Shown: piece after piece, positions 25,290 through 34,023 of the stretch
Numbering within the stretch: position 1 is the first letter of the stretch
Layout: each line of letters begins with the position of its first letter
Assembly (NCBI GenBank): GCA_016926735.1
Contig: JAFGOA010000014.1
Location: 1-64,000, forward strand
Length of the DNA stretch: 64,000 nucleotides
Direction: 5' to 3'
Source of the DNA: Promethearchaeota archaeon
Lineage (GTDB): Archaea > Asgardarchaeota > Lokiarchaeia > Sigyniarchaeales > SOKP01
Program-made: the position numbers and the translations under genes
Notes under the pieces: generated by a model
Database searches by the model: none
What the model saw: the letters and a program-made list of their open reading frames with translations, nothing else
Told to the model about the DNA's origin: nothing

Positions 25290-28200
25290 TTATATTTTTT
25301 CTTTTAATTTAAGTCTTGGAGCTAATCCTAATGACATCATTTCTTGAAGAAGTAATTTAAAAGCATAAGAGCAAATTACCTTTGAGATTGTTGTTCCTTC
25401 ACTACACACCGGACAATAGCGTTTATCTCGATTTCGATCATAAACAGCTAAAAGACCACATTTTTCACATACTAATATTATTGTTTTATCTGATTCATCA
25501 AGAAGTCTTTCTTTCAATAATAAAGCAGAACCATGACCAACTAAACAATCTCTTTCCATTTCTCCAAATCTTAACCCTCCTTCTCTGGCTCGACCTTCTG
25601 TTGGTTGTCGAGTTAAAATCTGAACAGGTCCCCTAGCTCTTGCATGGAGTTTATCTGCAACAAGATGATATAACTTTTGATAATAAATTGGAGCGCAATA
25701 AATTCCTGCTTCATATTTTCTTCCTGTAATCCCATTATACATTGTTTCTCTACCATTAAATTCAAACCCTGCTTTAACTAATTGTTCCTGTAATTCTGTT
25801 ATATTTTTCCACTCAAAAGCAGTAGCATCTCCTAATTTACCGGTATTACAAGCTATTTTTCCACTAATACCTTCAAATAATTGTCCTAAGGTCATTCTTG
25901 ATGGCATTGCATGGGGATTAATTATAATATCTGGGATAACTCCTGATGATGTAAAAGGCATATCTGCTTCATCAACCATAAGACCAAGTACTCCTTTTTG
26001 ACCATGTCTTGAGGAAAATTTATCTCCTAATTCAGGAATTCTAAGATCTCTAACTTTTATCTTTACAAGTTTATTTCCATCAACTGTCTCTGATATAAGT
26101 ACTGTATCAACAATTCCTTTTTCATTGTGTCTCATATTTTTCGAAGTTTCACGTCTATTTGGTTGCATTAATTCAAATTCTTCATATGATTTTATGAATC
26201 TAGGTGGTGAAGTTCTTCCAATTAGTACATCTCCTCCATTAACTTTTGTTTCTGGTTCGATTATCCCATCGTTTTCTGATAATAGACGATATGATTCTGC
26301 TGATTTAAATCCTCGAACCCCCCTCTCCGGAATCTCAAATTTATCAACTTCTCCTCCAGGGTATTTTCGTTCTTCTGCATCATACGTTCTGAAAAAATGA
26401 CTTCTAGCAAGCCCTCGCTCTATTGAAGCTTTATTTATTATAATAGCATCTTCAATATTAAAACCTTCAAAACTCATCATAGCGATTAAGAAATTCTGCC
26501 CTGCAGGTCTTTTATTAAATCCTACAATTTCCATTGGACTTGTTTTCACTAATGGTTGTTGTGGATAATGTAATGTGTGCCCCCTTGTATCAAGCCTTAA
26601 ATGCATATTTGCTGCAAATAATCCTAAAGCTTGCTTAACCATACCTGCTTCATAAGTGTTTCTTGGAGATTGATTATGTTCTGGAAAGGGGATAATTGAA
26701 GCGCAAATTCCTAGAATTGCTGCGGGTGATATCTCTAAATGGGTATGTTCTGGTTTTACCTCCTCCTCAAACATTGCTATATATGCATTTTCTTCTTCTT
26801 CAGCATCTAAATACTCTATAATTCCTTTATCAATAAGATCTGACCAACCCAACTTTCCTTGTCCTATTTTTTCAACATAATCGATCGTGATCTGTGATTT
26901 CATATTTCTTAGTATCAATAAAGGTCTTGTAGCTCTCCCAGCATCACAATTAATCTGAATTTCTTTTGAATCACGATAATATCCTATATTAACATATTGT
27001 GCGATTTCTCCTCTTCTACGTTTCTCTCTAATTTCTCTAATAAACGCATTGTATTTCTGGTGGATTCCAACTAATTTTCCATTGAGAAATACTTTAACTT
27101 TTTCTCCCTTTACATTTTTTACTTCATTAATTGGAACTACACCTAAATCAACTAAAATATTTTCAATAATTCTCGCATCAGAACCTACAGAAATAATAGA
27201 TGATAATCCAAGATTTTTTACAAGACCGCAATTTGGACCTTCCGGTGTCTCTGCAGGACAAATTTTACCCCATTGTGTTGGATGAAGATCTCGGGCTTCA
27301 AAATGTGGTTGAGAACGACTTAATGGTGAAATTACTCTTCTGAGGTGACTTAATGTTCCAACATGATTTGTACGATTTAAAAGTTGGCTTACTCCTGCTT
27401 TTCCCCCCACCCAATTTCCTGTTGCTAAAGCATGTCTGATTCTTTCAGTGATAACATCTGCTCTTACTGCAGTTTTTATGTTTGGAGCTCTACCTCTTAC
27501 AGCTGTACGTTCAAGTTGATATTTTATATCTTTTACAAGGTTGAGAAATGCAACCCTAAATAGAGATGTAAATAAATCTCCTGCAAGTTTTAAACGTTTA
27601 TTTGCATAATGATCTTTATCATCTGGTTCTCTAAGGGTTAATGCCAATTCCATTACCTTTTGAGCCATTTGACCTAAATAATAAGATTTCTTAATTCGAT
27701 CTTCTTCATTATTTCCAATATGTGGAAGAAGATATCTATCTAATACTTGTAATGCTCTTCTGATACGATAATCTTTTGTTTGTCCTATAGCTACTCTTTT
27801 TCCAATATAATCAAGAGCGTTTTGTTGAGATTTTTTAGGATCTTTTAAAACCTGTATTTCTGAAGCAACATCTATAACAGGGATTAATTCTTTTTGAATC
27901 TCCTCGTTCTCAGATATGGCTGTAAAGATTTCGCGATCAGAATGAAGTCCTAAAGCTCGCATTAAGATTGCTAATGGAATTTTACCTGGAACAGAGGGAA
28001 ATGAAACCCTTAAATTACCATCTTTTTTTCTTTCAATTGTAACTGGTGCTCTGAAACCACTTCTTGTAGAAAATACCTTAGCTTGATGAGTTGCACTTGA
28101 ACTCCTACTTGCCTCCTCTGCAAGAATCCGATTGGGAGCTAAATCTTCTTGAGTTACTAAAACTCGTTCTGTTCCATTTATTATAAAATATCCACCAGGA

Positions 28201-28517
28201 TCTAAAGGATCTTCTCCTTTATTTATTAATTCTTGTTCTGAAATATGTTCTAATGGACATCGACAACTTTTCAACATTATTGGAATTTTACCAATATATA
28301 TTTCAAGAGTCTCTTCAGGTTCTTCTCTTTGAGTTCTTTCATCGATAGTAATTGGAGTCATTTCTAAAGTTATGTCTGCAGCATAACTTAGTTCTCGAAT
28401 TCTAGCTTCAATTGGAGTTATCTCCATTGTAGCGCCGTCAGCTTCTCGAACTTTTGGTTTTCCTACATTTATTTTACCGAATTTGATTTTAAAGCCGGGT
28501 ATTTCCTGTAAAATCAT
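25290..28517 (-). CDS. rpoB: RNA polymerase subunit B (RpoB), main part
   Basis: This is the second-largest RNA polymerase subunit, which forms half of the active-site cleft. The 1,075 residues run from the protrusion/lobe (IPGFKIKFGKINVGKPKVRE, YFIINGTERVLVTQEDLAPN) to the hybrid-binding core. Visible core blocks include HPTQWGKICPAETPEGPNCGL, GFNIEDAIIINKAS and GDKFSSRHGQKGVLG. A C-terminal zinc-binding clamp follows (CEKCGLLAVYDRNRDKRYCPVC). B'' and B' are fused here, but the extreme N-terminus (KGLVRQHLDSYNDF block) is missing and lies in a separate small ORF upstream. The ATG overlaps that ORF's TGA by four bases. rpoA is not downstream, unlike the usual archaeal order. Confidence 0.97.
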   Translation of the reverse strand: MILQEIPGFKIKFGKINVGKPKVREADGATMEITPIEARIRELSYAADITLEMTPITIDERTQREEPEETLEIYIGKIPIMLKSCRCPLEHISEQELINKGEDPLDPGGYFIINGTERVLVTQEDLAPNRILAEEASRSSSATHQAKVFSTRSGFRAPVTIERKKDGNLRVSFPSVPGKIPLAILMRALGLHSDREIFTAISENEEIQKELIPVIDVASEIQVLKDPKKSQQNALDYIGKRVAIGQTKDYRIRRALQVLDRYLLPHIGNNEEDRIKKSYYLGQMAQKVMELALTLREPDDKDHYANKRLKLAGDLFTSLFRVAFLNLVKDIKYQLERTAVRGRAPNIKTAVRADVITERIRHALATGNWVGGKAGVSQLLNRTNHVGTLSHLRRVISPLSRSQPHFEARDLHPTQWGKICPAETPEGPNCGLVKNLGLSSIISVGSDARIIENILVDLGVVPINEVKNVKGEKVKVFLNGKLVGIHQKYNAFIREIREKRRRGEIAQYVNIGYYRDSKEIQINCDAGRATRPLLILRNMKSQITIDYVEKIGQGKLGWSDLIDKGIIEYLDAEEEENAYIAMFEEEVKPEHTHLEISPAAILGICASIIPFPEHNQSPRNTYEAGMVKQALGLFAANMHLRLDTRGHTLHYPQQPLVKTSPMEIVGFNKRPAGQNFLIAMMSFEGFNIEDAIIINKASIERGLARSHFFRTYDAEERKYPGGEVDKFEIPERGVRGFKSAESYRLLSENDGIIEPETKVNGGDVLIGRTSPPRFIKSYEEFELMQPNRRETSKNMRHNEKGIVDTVLISETVDGNKLVKIKVRDLRIPELGDKFSSRHGQKGVLGLMVDEADMPFTSSGVIPDIIINPHAMPSRMTLGQLFEGISGKIACNTGKLGDATAFEWKNITELQEQLVKAGFEFNGRETMYNGITGRKYEAGIYCAPIYYQKLYHLVADKLHARARGPVQILTRQPTEGRAREGGLRFGEMERDCLVGHGSALLLKERLLDESDKTIILVCEKCGLLAVYDRNRDKRYCPVCSEGTTISKVICSYAFKLLLQEMMSLGLAPRLKLKEKI

Positions 28518-28693
28518 GAAATATGATTTAATATATCAGGTACAACTTCCCCGCTTTCATCAACTATTTGTTGCATTTCATTTTCGATAAAATCATTATA
28601 TGAATCCAAATGTTGTCGAACTAAGCCTTTTTCATCAAATAGACTCTTAAGTACTACCCATTTATCCTCATTAGATAATTTTTCAATGCTCAT
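28514..28693 (-). CDS. RNA polymerase subunit B, N-terminal fragment (59 aa)
   Basis: This ORF is too short for the track. It encodes 59 residues including GLVRQHLDSYNDFIENEMQQIVDESGE, which is the conserved extreme N-terminus of archaeal RpoB (compare KGLVRQHLDSYNDF in other species). It ends with TGA that overlaps the ATG of the main rpoB ORF (ATGA). Either RpoB is made as two chains here, with coupled translation, or one frameshift separates the parts. The junction carries about ten extra residues compared with intact RpoB, which favours a true split over a simple sequencing error. Confidence 0.85.
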   Translation of the reverse strand: MSIEKLSNEDKWVVLKSLFDEKGLVRQHLDSYNDFIENEMQQIVDESGEVVPDILNHIS

Positions 28694-28736
28694 AGTATTA
28701 TCCTAATTAGATTAAATTAATTAAAAAGAAAAGTCT

Positions 28737-28994
28737 TTAAACCTTTTCTTTAATGACAAATCTGTAATAATATATTTGAGAGACTGTTGTATCAGAATCT
28801 CTTATAATTTTAATAACATCTCCTTCTTTTGCTCCAATTGCAATCGCAACTGGATCTTTCTCAAATATTTGGGGAAGATCTGTTAATTGAATTTTATATT
28901 TTGCTAACAGATCTTCAGTCTCAGATTTAGTTAAAAGAATATGCTTCGGTACTAATTTATGAAGAAGCACATCCACTCTTTTTTTCTTAGTCAA
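28737..28994 (-). CDS. rpoH: RNA polymerase subunit H (RpoH, Rpb5 C-terminal domain)
   Basis: This is the archaeal counterpart of the Rpb5 assembly domain, part of the polymerase jaw. The 85 residues contain the family core HKLVPKHILLTKSETEDLLAKYKI and the C-terminal IRDSDTTVSQIYYYRFVI. It lies immediately upstream of the rpoB pieces on the same strand, the standard archaeal rpoH-rpoB order. Confidence 0.96.
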   Translation of the reverse strand: MTKKKRVDVLLHKLVPKHILLTKSETEDLLAKYKIQLTDLPQIFEKDPVAIAIGAKEGDVIKIIRDSDTTVSQIYYYRFVIKEKV

Positions 28995-29296
28995 GGAAAT
29001 ATCCTCATTTTAAAATTAATATTAATAAGAATGTATTTCTAAAAAGTTTTTTTATTTTATTTATTTCGAGGTTTTTTTTTAACTTATTTAATTCTAAAAT
29101 TCTTGGTGGAAAAAATCTTTATTTTCTGTAATTGGTATAAAAATTAAGAAGAGATATATTTTATAATATTAAGCTATACTATTAATCAATTGATTTCAGA
29201 GAATAAATAGATTCCAAATAGTATCGAAATCTTATCAGATATAAAAAAAAAAAAAAATATAAAAAAAAATATACAAATCTAGTTTGTAAAATTACC
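28995..29296. other. AT-rich intergenic region upstream of rpoH
   Basis: About 300 bases with A/T homopolymers (including runs near 29245-29270) separate rpoH from the end of the ABC permease gene, both on the minus strand. The rpoH promoter should lie at its left end. Nothing else is recognised. Confidence 0.5.
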
Positions 29297-30223
29297 TTAG
29301 TTTTGAATATCTCTGTTCTTAAAATATAAAAATCCTGAAAATAGAATGCATAATCCCATTGTAAGCACTATTATAAAAGAGATTATTGGATGGACATAAT
29401 TGGTTTCAACTGGAACTGATCCTGAATATTTCGCTATTCCCATTGTCATAACATGTTGAAGTAGATCAGGTGAAAGATTGAGTACTCCCTTTAACATGGA
29501 GTAAAGGAGATTTACAAAATGATAATGAATATCAACCCAATATAAATAAAATTGTTCATAAGGGGGATTCCCATCGGATGAGACTAAAAGGAACATTTTC
29601 ATAAATGGAAATATGAGAAAAAATACCATTAAAATCATCAATGGGATGAAAAGAGCATTTCTAGGTTTAGACACTAAGCACGAGATACCTATAGTAACAC
29701 TTTGAAATATAAAGAGTACCAGTGTCCAATTCAAAAGATTTATTATATAAAAGAGAAAGATATCTTGGAATGGAAATCTCAAATATATGCTTATACATAT
29801 AATACTTAGAGATGATGATATTATTATTAATCCAAATATAAGACTCGCAAAAAACTTAGATAGAAATATATTCCTTCTTGAAATGGGATAGCTTACTAAG
29901 GTGAGCATTGTACCTTGGTTAACTTCCGCAGAGATTAAAGGAGCACTATTTAAAGATATAATAATCAGTAATGTAGGCATATAGATAAGATAAAAAACGA
30001 GGAAAAATGTTCCTTCCATAATCGAGGAATTAGTAGTCAATCCATTAGTATCGATACTAAAAGCTAATATTATAGGAATAAATAAGAGTACTAGTATTCC
30101 CCCTATTAATCTTGGAAGTGTGCCTATATCCCCAAATAATGTCTTCTTAAAAATTTCAATTGTAGGATTCGATTTTCCCCTATTGGTTAGCTCGAATTGT
30201 TCTGTGTTTGTATTTTCTGTCAT
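29297..30223 (-). CDS. ABC-2 type transporter permease
   Basis: This 308-residue membrane protein has about six hydrophobic segments and the layout of ABC-2 permeases. A cytoplasmic N-terminus (FKKTLFGDIGTLPRLIGG) leads into TM1. A conserved loop SAPLISAEVNQGTMLTLVSYPISRRNIFLSKF lies between TM2 and TM3, and a final TM sits near the C-terminus. It starts two bases after the ATPase gene ends, so the pair forms one operon and one exporter. The substrate is unknown. Confidence 0.88.
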   Translation of the reverse strand: MTENTNTEQFELTNRGKSNPTIEIFKKTLFGDIGTLPRLIGGILVLLFIPIILAFSIDTNGLTTNSSIMEGTFFLVFYLIYMPTLLIIISLNSAPLISAEVNQGTMLTLVSYPISRRNIFLSKFFASLIFGLIIISSSLSIICISIYLRFPFQDIFLFYIINLLNWTLVLFIFQSVTIGISCLVSKPRNALFIPLMILMVFFLIFPFMKMFLLVSSDGNPPYEQFYLYWVDIHYHFVNLLYSMLKGVLNLSPDLLQHVMTMGIAKYSGSVPVETNYVHPIISFIIVLTMGLCILFSGFLYFKNRDIQN

Positions 30224-30225
30224 AA

Positions 30226-31206
30226 TTATATCCCCCTAAAATTATCATTCATCATTTCTAAAAATATATCTTCTAAAGTGAACTCCTCTTGGGAAAATTT
30301 CTCTAATAAGATGTTATTATTAATGAGGATTTTCGGTACTTTTTGCTTTAGTGTATGAGTATCGCTAGGGATAATATGAATATTTAGACCTCGAGCATCA
30401 ATCCATACTTTTTCAATAAACTCCTGATTTTCTAAGAGCTTTAACGCTTCTTTGTTTGAGTTAGTATTTAATATATATACATTATTTGCTTTTGAGTGCG
30501 TTTCTTTAATATTTTCAATTTTATTTGTAAGCACAATTTTCCCTTTATTGATAATCGTGATATAATCGCACATTTGCTCAATCTCAGATAATACATGGCT
30601 TGACACAAAAACACAAATATTTTTTGATAGTGCTCGAATTTCTTTAATAATCTCAGCACGACCTACGGGATCTAGATTTGAAGTAGGCTCATCTAAAATA
30701 AGCACGTGTGGTTCTTTTATTAACGCCGAAGCTAAAGCTATTTTCTGCTTCATCCCTCTGGAATAGGTTTTTATCTTTCTATTTTTTGCTTCTGTTAAAT
30801 TAAACTGCTTTAACAACTCTTTGGTCTTTTCTATTGCTTTTTCTTTACCAAATCCGCTAACTCTCCCAAAATATTGTAGATATTGCTCTCCTGTCATTCT
30901 ACCATAAAGTGCTGGATCTTGAGGGAGAAATCCTATGAACTTTTTTGCATCTTGAGATCCTGCATTATTTCCTTTTATCTTAGCTTGTCCATTTGTAATG
31001 GAAATCGCCCCAACTAGCATATTAATTGTTGATGATTTACCTGCTCCATTAGGTCCTAAAAATCCATGAACACCTTTTTTAACAAATAAATTTATCTCAT
31101 CAACCGCAGTTATTTTTTGTTCTCCTTTACCATATATTTTTGTTAGCTCTTTACTCCAAATTTCCAATGAATTTGGATTAATATTCATACTTTTTACTTT
31201 AAGCAT
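30226..31206 (-). CDS. ABC transporter ATP-binding protein
   Basis: This is the nucleotide-binding subunit of an ABC-2 exporter. Walker A is GPNGAGKSS, the Q-loop is in FLPQDPALYGRMTGEQYLQYFG, the signature is YSRGMKQKIALASAL, Walker B is HVLILDEPTSNLDP and the switch His is in VSSHVLSEIEQMCD. A C-terminal extension of about 100 residues is usual for this class. Starts at residue 1 or Met7 are both possible. The permease gene follows directly. Confidence 0.93.
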   Translation of the reverse strand: MLKVKSMNINPNSLEIWSKELTKIYGKGEQKITAVDEINLFVKKGVHGFLGPNGAGKSSTINMLVGAISITNGQAKIKGNNAGSQDAKKFIGFLPQDPALYGRMTGEQYLQYFGRVSGFGKEKAIEKTKELLKQFNLTEAKNRKIKTYSRGMKQKIALASALIKEPHVLILDEPTSNLDPVGRAEIIKEIRALSKNICVFVSSHVLSEIEQMCDYITIINKGKIVLTNKIENIKETHSKANNVYILNTNSNKEALKLLENQEFIEKVWIDARGLNIHIIPSDTHTLKQKVPKILINNNILLEKFSQEEFTLEDIFLEMMNDNFRGI

Positions 31207-31361
31207 AATCTTATCATGAATTTTTTTCTTTTCTTTATATTTAGTCTACAATATTATTTAAATATATAAAGAACAAAAAGTAATTTCAAATATACTCTTG
31301 TTCTTTTCTAACACACATCATAAATGTATATTACATTACCTATATTGAAATAATTATAGCA

Positions 31362-31655
31362 TTAGACAATCAAATCTTTTATAATTTTACTAAAGATTTT
31401 CCTCTCCTTTTGAGAAATTTCCCTACTATTCGTACTAAAATTACAGTAAATATTATAATCCTCTTCCTTTGAATCCTTTAATATCCATAAGTTATCTTTT
31501 ATAATTTTATTTTGTTTTGCTTCAAGAATATTTAGTAATTGATTTAACGTGTCAGGTATTTTTCTTTCATATTCCTTTTTAAAATATATCTCAGAGAAAA
31601 TACCTTTAATTAATTGTATGTAAATTAATTTTTCATTTGGAATTTTAATATTCAT
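31362..31655 (-). CDS. Hypothetical protein, 97 aa (second of an overlapping pair)
   Basis: Not recognised. It is small, helical and Lys/Glu/Ile-rich, without membrane segments. Its ATG overlaps the stop of the preceding gene by ATGA, so the two are probably translated together. It lies downstream of the 104-residue partner and upstream of the ABC operon on the same strand. Confidence 0.5.
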   Translation of the reverse strand: MNIKIPNEKLIYIQLIKGIFSEIYFKKEYERKIPDTLNQLLNILEAKQNKIIKDNLWILKDSKEEDYNIYCNFSTNSREISQKERKIFSKIIKDLIV

Positions 31656-31966
31656 AAATTCTCATCTATTTTAGTAATATTTTCAGCATTTTTCTTATCT
31701 TCCATTATATTTCTGTAATAAATTAGAAGTTCACCCATGAGACTTAGTTTACCTTCAAGTATTTCAGGACAATGTTTTTCAACGATTCTAAATGTAGTTG
31801 TAAGTGTTCTTAATATAATTTCACTAAGATCAAAAAACTTTTTGATTGTTTGTACACATAATTTTCTAATCTTAACGGGATAACTTTTCTCCTTTATTTG
31901 ATAAATTCGACATCCCTTATCTATTAAATCCAAAGTTATCGCATCTAATTCAATTTTTGCCTTCAT
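31652..31966 (-). CDS. Hypothetical protein, 104 aa (first of an overlapping pair)
   Basis: Not recognised. The sequence is predicted helical, with a basic stretch (KIRKLCVQTIKKFFDLSEIILR) in the middle. The paired arrangement with a four-base overlap resembles toxin-antitoxin modules, but neither protein has a recognisable toxin or antitoxin motif. The pair could equally be accessory to the neighbouring ABC exporter. Confidence 0.5.
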   Translation of the reverse strand: MKAKIELDAITLDLIDKGCRIYQIKEKSYPVKIRKLCVQTIKKFFDLSEIILRTLTTTFRIVEKHCPEILEGKLSLMGELLIYYRNIMEDKKNAENITKIDENL

Positions 31967-32189
31967 AATTTAGTCTTTTGTATTTTGGTATAATATTATG
32001 ATAATTCATAATTCGAAATATCTGATCATATAAATAGAAATACTCCTATTTAAATATTATACTTTCTCATAAATCGTATTATTGGTCTTCATAATACGTA
32101 AATATATTGAAAAGAAAAATAGAGTATTTAAATCATTAAAATTATATATTTTTTGAGAACGAATTTTAAAAATCGAGATTATAACAATA

Positions 32190-32450
32190 ATGAAGATTAA
32201 AAAACTCCTGAAATACATTGATATACTATTATTCCTCTCTAACATCGATAAGGTTGAGCTAAGGATCATTTCTGAGAAGTTCGACATCAGTTATCAAACA
32301 ATCCATAGTTTAATCGAGAAATGGAAAGATGAGGGATATGTTGAGAGGAAAAGAAAGGAAATCTTAATTCTTGGTGGCGATAAGTATGAATATAAAATAA
32401 CTGAGAAAGGAAAAAAGACAATTCAATTATTAAAAAGAAAATTGAACTAA
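32190..32450 (+). CDS. Small winged-helix DNA-binding protein
   Basis: The 86 residues form a single winged helix. ISEKFDISYQTIHSLIEKWKDEGYVERKR is the helix-turn-helix and start of the wing, followed by YKITEKGKKTIQLL, typical of MarR/ArsR-like or PadR-like regulators. It is probably a transcription regulator of nearby genes. The opposite-strand ORF in the same place is a shadow. Confidence 0.75.
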   Translation: MKIKKLLKYIDILLFLSNIDKVELRIISEKFDISYQTIHSLIEKWKDEGYVERKRKEILILGGDKYEYKITEKGKKTIQLLKRKLN

Positions 32451-32594
32451 TCTTTCTTATATCTAATATTTAAAATTAATAAGCAAACCACATTGAAAAA
32501 AAAGCTAATAATGCTTAATTCTCATATAAAGTTATTCTTGTCATGATTGAAAAAAATTAAATCAGCTTCAAAAAAGTTATGAAATTTAAATAGA

Positions 32595-32792
32595 CTACTT
32601 TTTTTCTTCAAATTTTGGAACAAACCATAATTCATATGCTTTTTTTATGCATAAACGTGCAACTTCAGTATTTTGCTTGATTCCCAGATTTTTCTTAATT
32701 TTATGAAAAAAATCATATAATGGTTGATCATCCTTCTCTGAGAGGTTAAGTCTAATCATTATATCTGGACTTTTTTCTTTTTTTTTAGCCAT
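32595..32792 (-). CDS. Ribbon-helix-helix-like small protein
   Basis: Sixty-five residues start with a basic tail (MAKKKEKS). A strand-like DIMIRLNLSEKD is followed by two helices (QPLYDFFHKIKKNLG and NTEVARLCIKKAYEL). This is the order of ribbon-helix-helix DNA-binding proteins (Arc/CopG type). The family match is by pattern only. It stands alone between two winged-helix genes. Confidence 0.55.
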   Translation of the reverse strand: MAKKKEKSPDIMIRLNLSEKDDQPLYDFFHKIKKNLGIKQNTEVARLCIKKAYELWFVPKFEEKK

Positions 32793-33033
32793 AATTATTG
32801 AATTGTTTTTTATTATAATAAATTTTTTGTTAATTTAGGATGGTTTATTCATTTCTGTCCATTTTTATCCATTTTTATCCAAAGACTTATAAATGAAAAA
32901 ATCATAGTAATCTTAGCACGATTTTGTATAAATTATAATAATTATTAGAGAAAAGGACAGAAAGGAATAATCAAAGATTCTAAAAATACAGTATTGCAGT
33001 ATACTCTATTCTCAATCTTAATTCAAGATTAAT

Positions 33034-33039
33034 AGGTGA
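33034..33039 (+). promoter_or_regulatory. Shine-Dalgarno AGGTGA
   Basis: AGGTGA is a strong archaeal ribosome-binding sequence five bases before ATG 33045. It overlaps the GTG that the ORF track took as the start, and so decides the start of the winged-helix gene. Confidence 0.75.
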
Positions 33040-33044
33040 AAAAT

Positions 33045-33563
33045 ATGAATTTGGAATCATTTCTTGTAAAAATTAAAAGAGATTTAGACATACTAAAGAT
33101 AATTAGCTTAATATGTAATTCTAAGCAAATTACTCTTTCAGATTTAAAAAGTCAAGTCAATATTCCATATTCAACAATTTATCGATTTTTAGAATTGATG
33201 GTAAAAAATAATTATCTTGTAAAGACTAAAAGAAGAGACAATGAAAATCCATCTAATATTTATATAATTGATACAAAATTAGAGATTTATAAAGATATAG
33301 TTGCAGAACTATTTCATAAGAACTTATCTGGAAAATCCTCTTTTCTGGGGTATTCAATAATCAAAAAAAAGATTTTCCTTAGCCAAATTTTAGAGGAAAT
33401 AAATAGTTGTCTAAAAGAATGGGTAGATAGAGTAAATAAAGAAATTGAACTTGGTAATTTAAATCATCTTTCAGTTTTAAATCACTATGCTATTATTCCC
33501 TATAATAGACTATGGGACTATTTTGAAGAGATTGAATTCCTGAGAAAAGTAGATGGTCTCTAA
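33045..33563 (+). CDS. Winged-helix transcriptional regulator
   Basis: The N-terminal winged helix (about residues 15-80: ILKIISLICNSKQITLSDLKSQVNIPYSTIYRFLELMVKNNYLVKTKRR) is followed by a helical C-terminal region of about 90 residues that may dimerise or sense a ligand. The track starts at GTG 33036, but that GTG lies inside the Shine-Dalgarno AGGTGA (33034-33039). The ATG at 33045 is the natural start. The next gene downstream on this strand is the giant ORF, about 460 bases away, so it is a candidate regulator of it. Confidence 0.8.
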   Translation: MNLESFLVKIKRDLDILKIISLICNSKQITLSDLKSQVNIPYSTIYRFLELMVKNNYLVKTKRRDNENPSNIYIIDTKLEIYKDIVAELFHKNLSGKSSFLGYSIIKKKIFLSQILEEINSCLKEWVDRVNKEIELGNLNHLSVLNHYAIIPYNRLWDYFEEIEFLRKVDGL

Positions 33564-34023
33564 TAAAAAAAGAGGAATTTTGTGTGATAAATTCGTAAAA
33601 AAATCTCTTTTTTACATAAGCATAACTGATCTTTTACACACTAATAGATTTTTTTTTATAACAGTATTCTCACTAATGGAAATTAAAATTAGTATCATTT
33701 AAATAAAATAATATCAAAGATATATTAAAAACTGACAAAAATATTGAGAATTTCCGTACTCTTATTCTTTATAGTTATTTGAATTATGCTAGCTAATGAT
33801 TATAGGCGTGATAATTGGTACTCTATAAAATTATGTCTAATGGGAATTTATCTTATTTCTCAATGCACCTATCGAAAAAATAACGAAAATAAATTAATTA
33901 ATTCCCTCTCAATTAGTCAGCTTATCTATTTAAAAGTCATAATTATTTTATTTTTTCTTTTAAATACTACGAAATGTTATTTATTAAAAATTTAGACCAA
34001 AAATAAAAAAATAGGTTATTGAC
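33564..34023. other. Region upstream of the giant gene
   Basis: These 460 AT-rich bases contain no convincing gene. The 69-residue ORF at 33786-33995 lacks a good ribosome-binding site, domain or normal composition. The promoter of the giant gene should be here. A weak AGGTT lies eight bases before its ATG. No clear repeat or RNA is seen. Confidence 0.5.

Noticed and set aside
32057-32287. 76-codon minus strand ORF
   Set aside because: It overlaps the start of the winged-helix gene on the + strand and has no family features; it is a shadow.
33786-33995. 69-codon + strand ORF before the giant gene
   Set aside because: No ribosome-binding site, no recognisable domain and a composition like random AT-rich sequence. 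It is more likely untranslated upstream sequence.
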